From an uncultured Aquimarina sp. (GTDB lineage: Bacteria > Bacteroidota > Bacteroidia > Flavobacteriales > Flavobacteriaceae), in the NCBI GenBank assembly GCA_947502885.1, contig CANNBP010000024.1, positions 1 to 64,000 of the forward strand: a stretch of 64,000 nt of DNA, written 5' to 3'. Each line of letters opens with the position of its first letter. Positions within the stretch are counted from its first letter, which is position 1. This document shows positions 62,201 to 64,000 of this stretch, one piece after another. The notes beneath the pieces are model-generated. The model saw only the letters and a program-made list of their open reading frames with translations. It had not been told where the DNA came from and did not search any database. A program made the translations under genes and the position numbers.

Positions 62201-62468
62201 GGTGTTCTTGTTTTTCTATCCTCGTTACTTCACCCCCAATGGTGATGGGTTTCATGATACCTGGCAGATTTATAATGCCGATAGAGAACCCGATATCAAA
62301 ACCTATATCTTTGATCGATTGGGTAAACTATTAGCACAACTAGGGCCTAATGACTTAGGTTGGGATGGTACCATGAATGGGCGACCCATGCCCTCATCAG
62401 AATATTGGTTTTTGGTAGAACGACAGGACGGTTCTACACACAAAGGACATTTTAGTTTGATTCGATAG
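59244..62468 (+). CDS. Large surface protein: beta-propeller, PKD and T9SS type-B (CHU_C) domains
   Basis: The 1074-aa protein has a signal peptide (IILFLLVSTVLFSQ). An N-terminal region of about 370 residues resembles the WYFGENAGLDFNSGSPVAL-type propeller found in many flavobacterial surface proteins. A PKD domain follows (LLWDFGDSTTSTLENPTHTY). Then come several repeats of about 90 residues with the pattern Q.CDD.TDG...FNLT and YAR(I/V)QN...C. It ends with the gliding-motility-associated CHU_C domain, a T9SS type-B sorting signal (YFTPNGDGFHDTWQI, IFDRLGKLLAQL, GWDGTMNGRPMPS, YWFLVE). It is expected to be exported and cell-attached, probably in adhesion or gliding. Substrate or partner is unknown. 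Two adjacent repeats share NNTILNGQS-like segments. Confidence 0.88.
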   Translation: MKIYSIILFLLVSTVLFSQKEANIWYFGENAGLDFNSGSPVALTDGQLNTEEGCSTISDANGNLLFYSDGITVYNKNHATMLNGTGLLGHSSSTHSALIVPKPNDPNIYYIFTVDYQRYPNGLRYSEVDMTLDGGLGGITATKNILLHTPTTEKITAIQGKNRNEVWVVSHKWDSDEFMAFKVTNTGVNTTPVISAVGTHIGVNFRPEIQHTIGAIKISPDGKKIVVSRRLVNVQLFDFDSATGIVSNAITLIDDSVTRFNYGVEFSPNSELLYATGARSDGEKGIFQFNLKAGSANDIIASKTDISNVIPAIFQGALQLAPDGKIYSSRLGNSHLDVINNPNELGMACDYQKDVVFLDGKKAQLGLPPFIQSFFHVNFDVENLCFGDLTQFSANITDPYDSLLWDFGDSTTSTLENPTHTYTTPGDYTVSLSITIGTQTITETNEITIVALPITPALVTLQQCDDDTDGFSAFNLTEAIPDIIADASTVTITFHPTENDARTPGLVIPNPTTYTNQIVNTDNVWARIENTEGCHSITRVALVVSTTQIPLTYNKELRVCDDATDGDATNGIATFDLSTAHAEIIALFPVGQTITVTYYTDINAALEERDAITDINNYSNTNSPFIQDIYVRVDDANNQCIGIGNHIQLHVDQAPIAYPITNDVICNATGTATFMLSNYDAQILNGQSNTIFEVLYFDSMPNATGNTGQLSNNYPVQSSTTTLYARIQNQTNTDCYAITSFTIGAYQTPTAQQPDDMSSWDDASNDGSEVFNLELQNNTILNGQSDSVFEVSYHLTANDAQTHANPLVGSTFENTTSPQTLYARVQNRNHPDCYSTTLFRVMVATKPMLDMQDTWPVCENGSVTLTATPGFDTYLWSTGATETTLTVNQIGTYTITVTKTVGDLFYEETKTITVVKSDVPVIKDIKITDWTQNHNTIEVITQGGFEYEYSLDGVTYQDDHRFTNVDIGNYTIYARDKNGCGTASQEVFLFFYPRYFTPNGDGFHDTWQIYNADREPDIKTYIFDRLGKLLAQLGPNDLGWDGTMNGRPMPSSEYWFLVERQDGSTHKGHFSLIR

Positions 62469-63242
62469 GTGTTATTTGTTATCGACTTAAAATTTGACAA
62501 AAGATAGATTGTACTTTAAACACCTAAAAAGATTTGTACTAGCCTTAATCATTAATTAATTGCTACCATCAATAGTAAAATTACAATATGATCATTTCAA
62601 TAACCTCTTGAGTATTGAAAACGGGAAGACCAATAAATACGAGCAAACAATTCCCATTAAAATCAACTAGACAATAAAGTATAGTTTTATTTAAATAAAT
62701 TGAGAAAAGAAAATTAATTTTCTAATATAACAATACAAAATAAGTTATAATAGTAAGCGAATGGAAAATACCCATACATCAATAGAGATAAAAAATGTAA
62801 GATTTTGGGATTTCAAAATCATCATATTATAGAGTAAAAATTATTTGGCTGAGGGTGATACGTTATAATTTAAAATAATTCTTTTTTACTCATATCAAAG
62901 CTGCTTAATTACGTTTTTACCACATAAAAACTACGCACTTAACATATTGCTAATCAGGTTATTGTGTTTATTTTTGTCGATTTTCACTAAAAAAAATCCC
63001 CAATCTGACGTTTTGAGGTGTAAAATAGTGATAAACTTCACTCTTATAACCACTGGGAAGCCCAGTGTTTTCGTTTTTTTGGCGGCAAAATTACCTAGAA
63101 AAAACAAGAAATTTCCTATTAATTATTTCGAAATATATACATAGTTTTGAATTGTAAATCAAACACTTATATCAATTATTGATATACCTCTAAACAATAT
63201 TAAAACCAAAATATTTCAATTATGAAAACCAATTTATCAATT
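62469..63242. other. Gene-poor stretch after the surface-protein gene
   Basis: I see no credible gene. A 65-codon frame at 62947-63144 crosses the terminator hairpin at 63051 and is rejected. The hairpin implies that something upstream is transcribed, perhaps only the long 3' end of the surface-protein transcript or a small RNA. Confidence 0.55.
63051..63080 (+). terminator. Intrinsic terminator without an obvious gene
   Basis: CACTGGG-AAG-CCCAGTG is followed by TTTTCGTTTTTTT. It lies nearly 600 nt after the last stop codon, so it may end an untranslated RNA. A smaller hairpin (GTGA/TCAC, near 63028) stands just before it. Confidence 0.75.
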
Positions 63243-63425
63243 ATGAAATTTCTTTTTATATTTTTATTCACTGTATTGTTGGCGAGCTGTACTTCTCAGG
63301 ATGTAGAAGATGAAATTGCCTTTGATGAAAATGAGAATAATGAACTTTCTGATACAAACAATTTTGAAACCTTTCTCCTTGATAAAACAAAGTCTGATAG
63401 ACCCGGAAATCAAGGCCCGAATTAA
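63243..63425 (+). CDS. Small acidic lipoprotein
   Basis: With the ATG at 63243 the product is 60 aa: a signal peptide (MKFLFIFLFTVLLASC) with lipobox LASC, then a short acidic Asp/Glu/Asn-rich tail and an end KSDRPGNQGPN. The ATG at 63222 would add seven residues. Mature size would be only about 45 residues anchored by lipid. Its last part overlaps the next gene in another frame. No family is recognised; it may be a partner of the membrane protein that follows. Confidence 0.6.
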   Translation: MKFLFIFLFTVLLASCTSQDVEDEIAFDENENNELSDTNNFETFLLDKTKSDRPGNQGPN

Positions 63426-63909
63426 TAACGCTACACGAATTTTTGGAACTTTTTTAATAGTCTTATCTGGATGTATTTTATATCTAGATAAGATTTTTTT
63501 ATACTCCAATATTACATTAAAGAATACTCATGGATGGCGTGATACTGAAACTTATGTTTGGCACTTATGCCAAACTATTTCTCCTGTATTAATAATGTTT
63601 GGAATGTACTTAAGAGCCTACACCTTAGCTACAATAGTTCCTATTTTCTGTTATGTACTTCAATTTTTCTTTGTTCTAGATTCATCAATGACTATAGATA
63701 AAGGTAGTACTTGGCTATACGTTATTGGAACTTCAATTGGAATCATGATAGTATTTACTTTTATAAAATTGCACCTGATAAGAATTGGAAAAGTAAAAAA
63801 GTTAAAGATTGAATTGATGGAAGACCTTATTCAAACAGATACTGATATTTTTGATGGTCATGAAGTAGTTAAAAAAGAAAACAGGGAGAAAAAAAACAAA
63901 CGATTATAA
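63379..63909 (+). CDS. Polytopic membrane protein, uncharacterised
   Basis: The frame is open from 63310 (199 aa), but its first part lies over the lipoprotein coding sequence. I place the start near the TTG at 63379 (176 aa), leaving a 47-nt overlap; the true start is uncertain. There are four hydrophobic segments (IFGTFLIVLSGCILYL, SPVLIMFGMYLRAYTLAT, IVPIFCYVLQFFFVL, WLYVIGTSIGIMIVFTFI) and a basic, then acidic C-terminal tail that ends KKENREKKNKRL. No motif of a known family is seen. The overlaps on both sides suggest translational coupling with the lipoprotein and with the CDS that starts at 63911. Confidence 0.55.
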   Translation: MIKQSLIDPEIKARINNATRIFGTFLIVLSGCILYLDKIFLYSNITLKNTHGWRDTETYVWHLCQTISPVLIMFGMYLRAYTLATIVPIFCYVLQFFFVLDSSMTIDKGSTWLYVIGTSIGIMIVFTFIKLHLIRIGKVKKLKIELMEDLIQTDTDIFDGHEVVKKENREKKNKRL

Positions 63910-63910
63910 G

Positions 63911-64000
63911 GTGTCTGGTAATTTTAATTTCGTAGGTATTCGAATTGCTTTTGAAGAAGCAAAAATCATGCTACGAGAAAATCAAATAGATCTTCTTGAA
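63911..64000 (+). CDS. 5' end of a CDS running off the window
   Basis: A frame from GTG at 63911, 1 nt after the preceding stop, stays open to the window end (VSGNFNFVGIRIAFEEAKIM and so on). The 30 codons seen form a plausible amphipathic helix. Too little is present for any assignment, and the start is provisional. Confidence 0.35.
   Translation, partial: MSGNFNFVGIRIAFEEAKIMLRENQIDLLE

Noticed and set aside
62947..63144. A 65-codon frame
   Set aside because: It runs through a clear terminator hairpin and has no protein-like composition.

Overview
The window looks like chromosome of a marine-type Flavobacteriaceae (Bacteroidetes). It is AT-rich, two secreted proteins end in type IX secretion (T9SS) sorting domains (one type A, one gliding-motility/CHU_C type B), there is a TPR-TM-AraC regulator, an RHS/YD pair of flavobacterial type, and at least one TTG-N21-TATATTTG promoter. 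An Aquimarina-like organism would fit, but the genus cannot be fixed from this sequence.

Region 1 (1-28.2 kb) is the 3' part of a nonribosomal peptide operon. Three colinear synthetases (the first cut by the window edge) hold seven complete and one partial adenylation domains and end in a thioesterase. Codes read by hand give: unknown (upstream), unassigned (DSALIAEVWK), Val, Phe/Leu-like, Gly, Phe, Ile-like, Asn. Two dual condensation/epimerization domains predict D-Val and a D-aromatic or D-aliphatic residue. TubC-type N-terminal docking domains and matching short C-terminal tails should order the subunits. An MFS exporter, a JmjC/cupin_8 Fe(II)/2-oxoglutarate oxygenase and a CmlA-like di-iron beta-hydroxylase follow in the same direction up to a strong terminator. 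The product is probably a hydroxylated peptide of at least eight residues.

Region 2 (28.2-42.8 kb) holds secreted proteins: an LRR protein with a T9SS tail, lying between the CmlA-like gene and a 145-bp copy of that gene's 3' end; then a minus-strand pair of 1475- and 1506-aa YD/RHS proteins; and a divergent AraC-type membrane regulator.

Region 3 (42.8-48 kb) is a cluster of small Gly-Gly-leader peptides. Two plus-strand genes follow the regulator and carry lanthipeptide-type leaders and three conserved Cys each. Two minus-strand genes have a different GG leader and collagen-like Gly-X-Y, Cys-containing cores, and lie between a prolyl-hydroxylase-like 2OG oxygenase and a C39-like/VKOR/DsbA fusion. 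This is a candidate system for secreted, disulfide-bonded, possibly proline-hydroxylated peptides. The minus-strand cluster is bracketed by two copies of a hairpin plus tRNA-3'-end-like repeat.

Region 4 (48-58.8 kb) is mobile or accessory DNA: an RteC-like gene, a truncated serine recombinase, a cassette-like array of small unrelated genes whose ends coincide with a repeated 20-mer (AAAGTTCAATAAAACGATGA), two HTH genes, a toprim primase-helicase, a YozE-like gene, a short recombinase with a displaced catalytic Ser, four small genes (at least two membrane), and a structured, repeat-rich intergenic stretch.

Region 5 (58.8-64 kb) has a large PKD/T9SS type-B surface protein, a long gene-poor stretch with one terminator, a small lipoprotein overlapping a membrane-protein gene, and a CDS running off the window.
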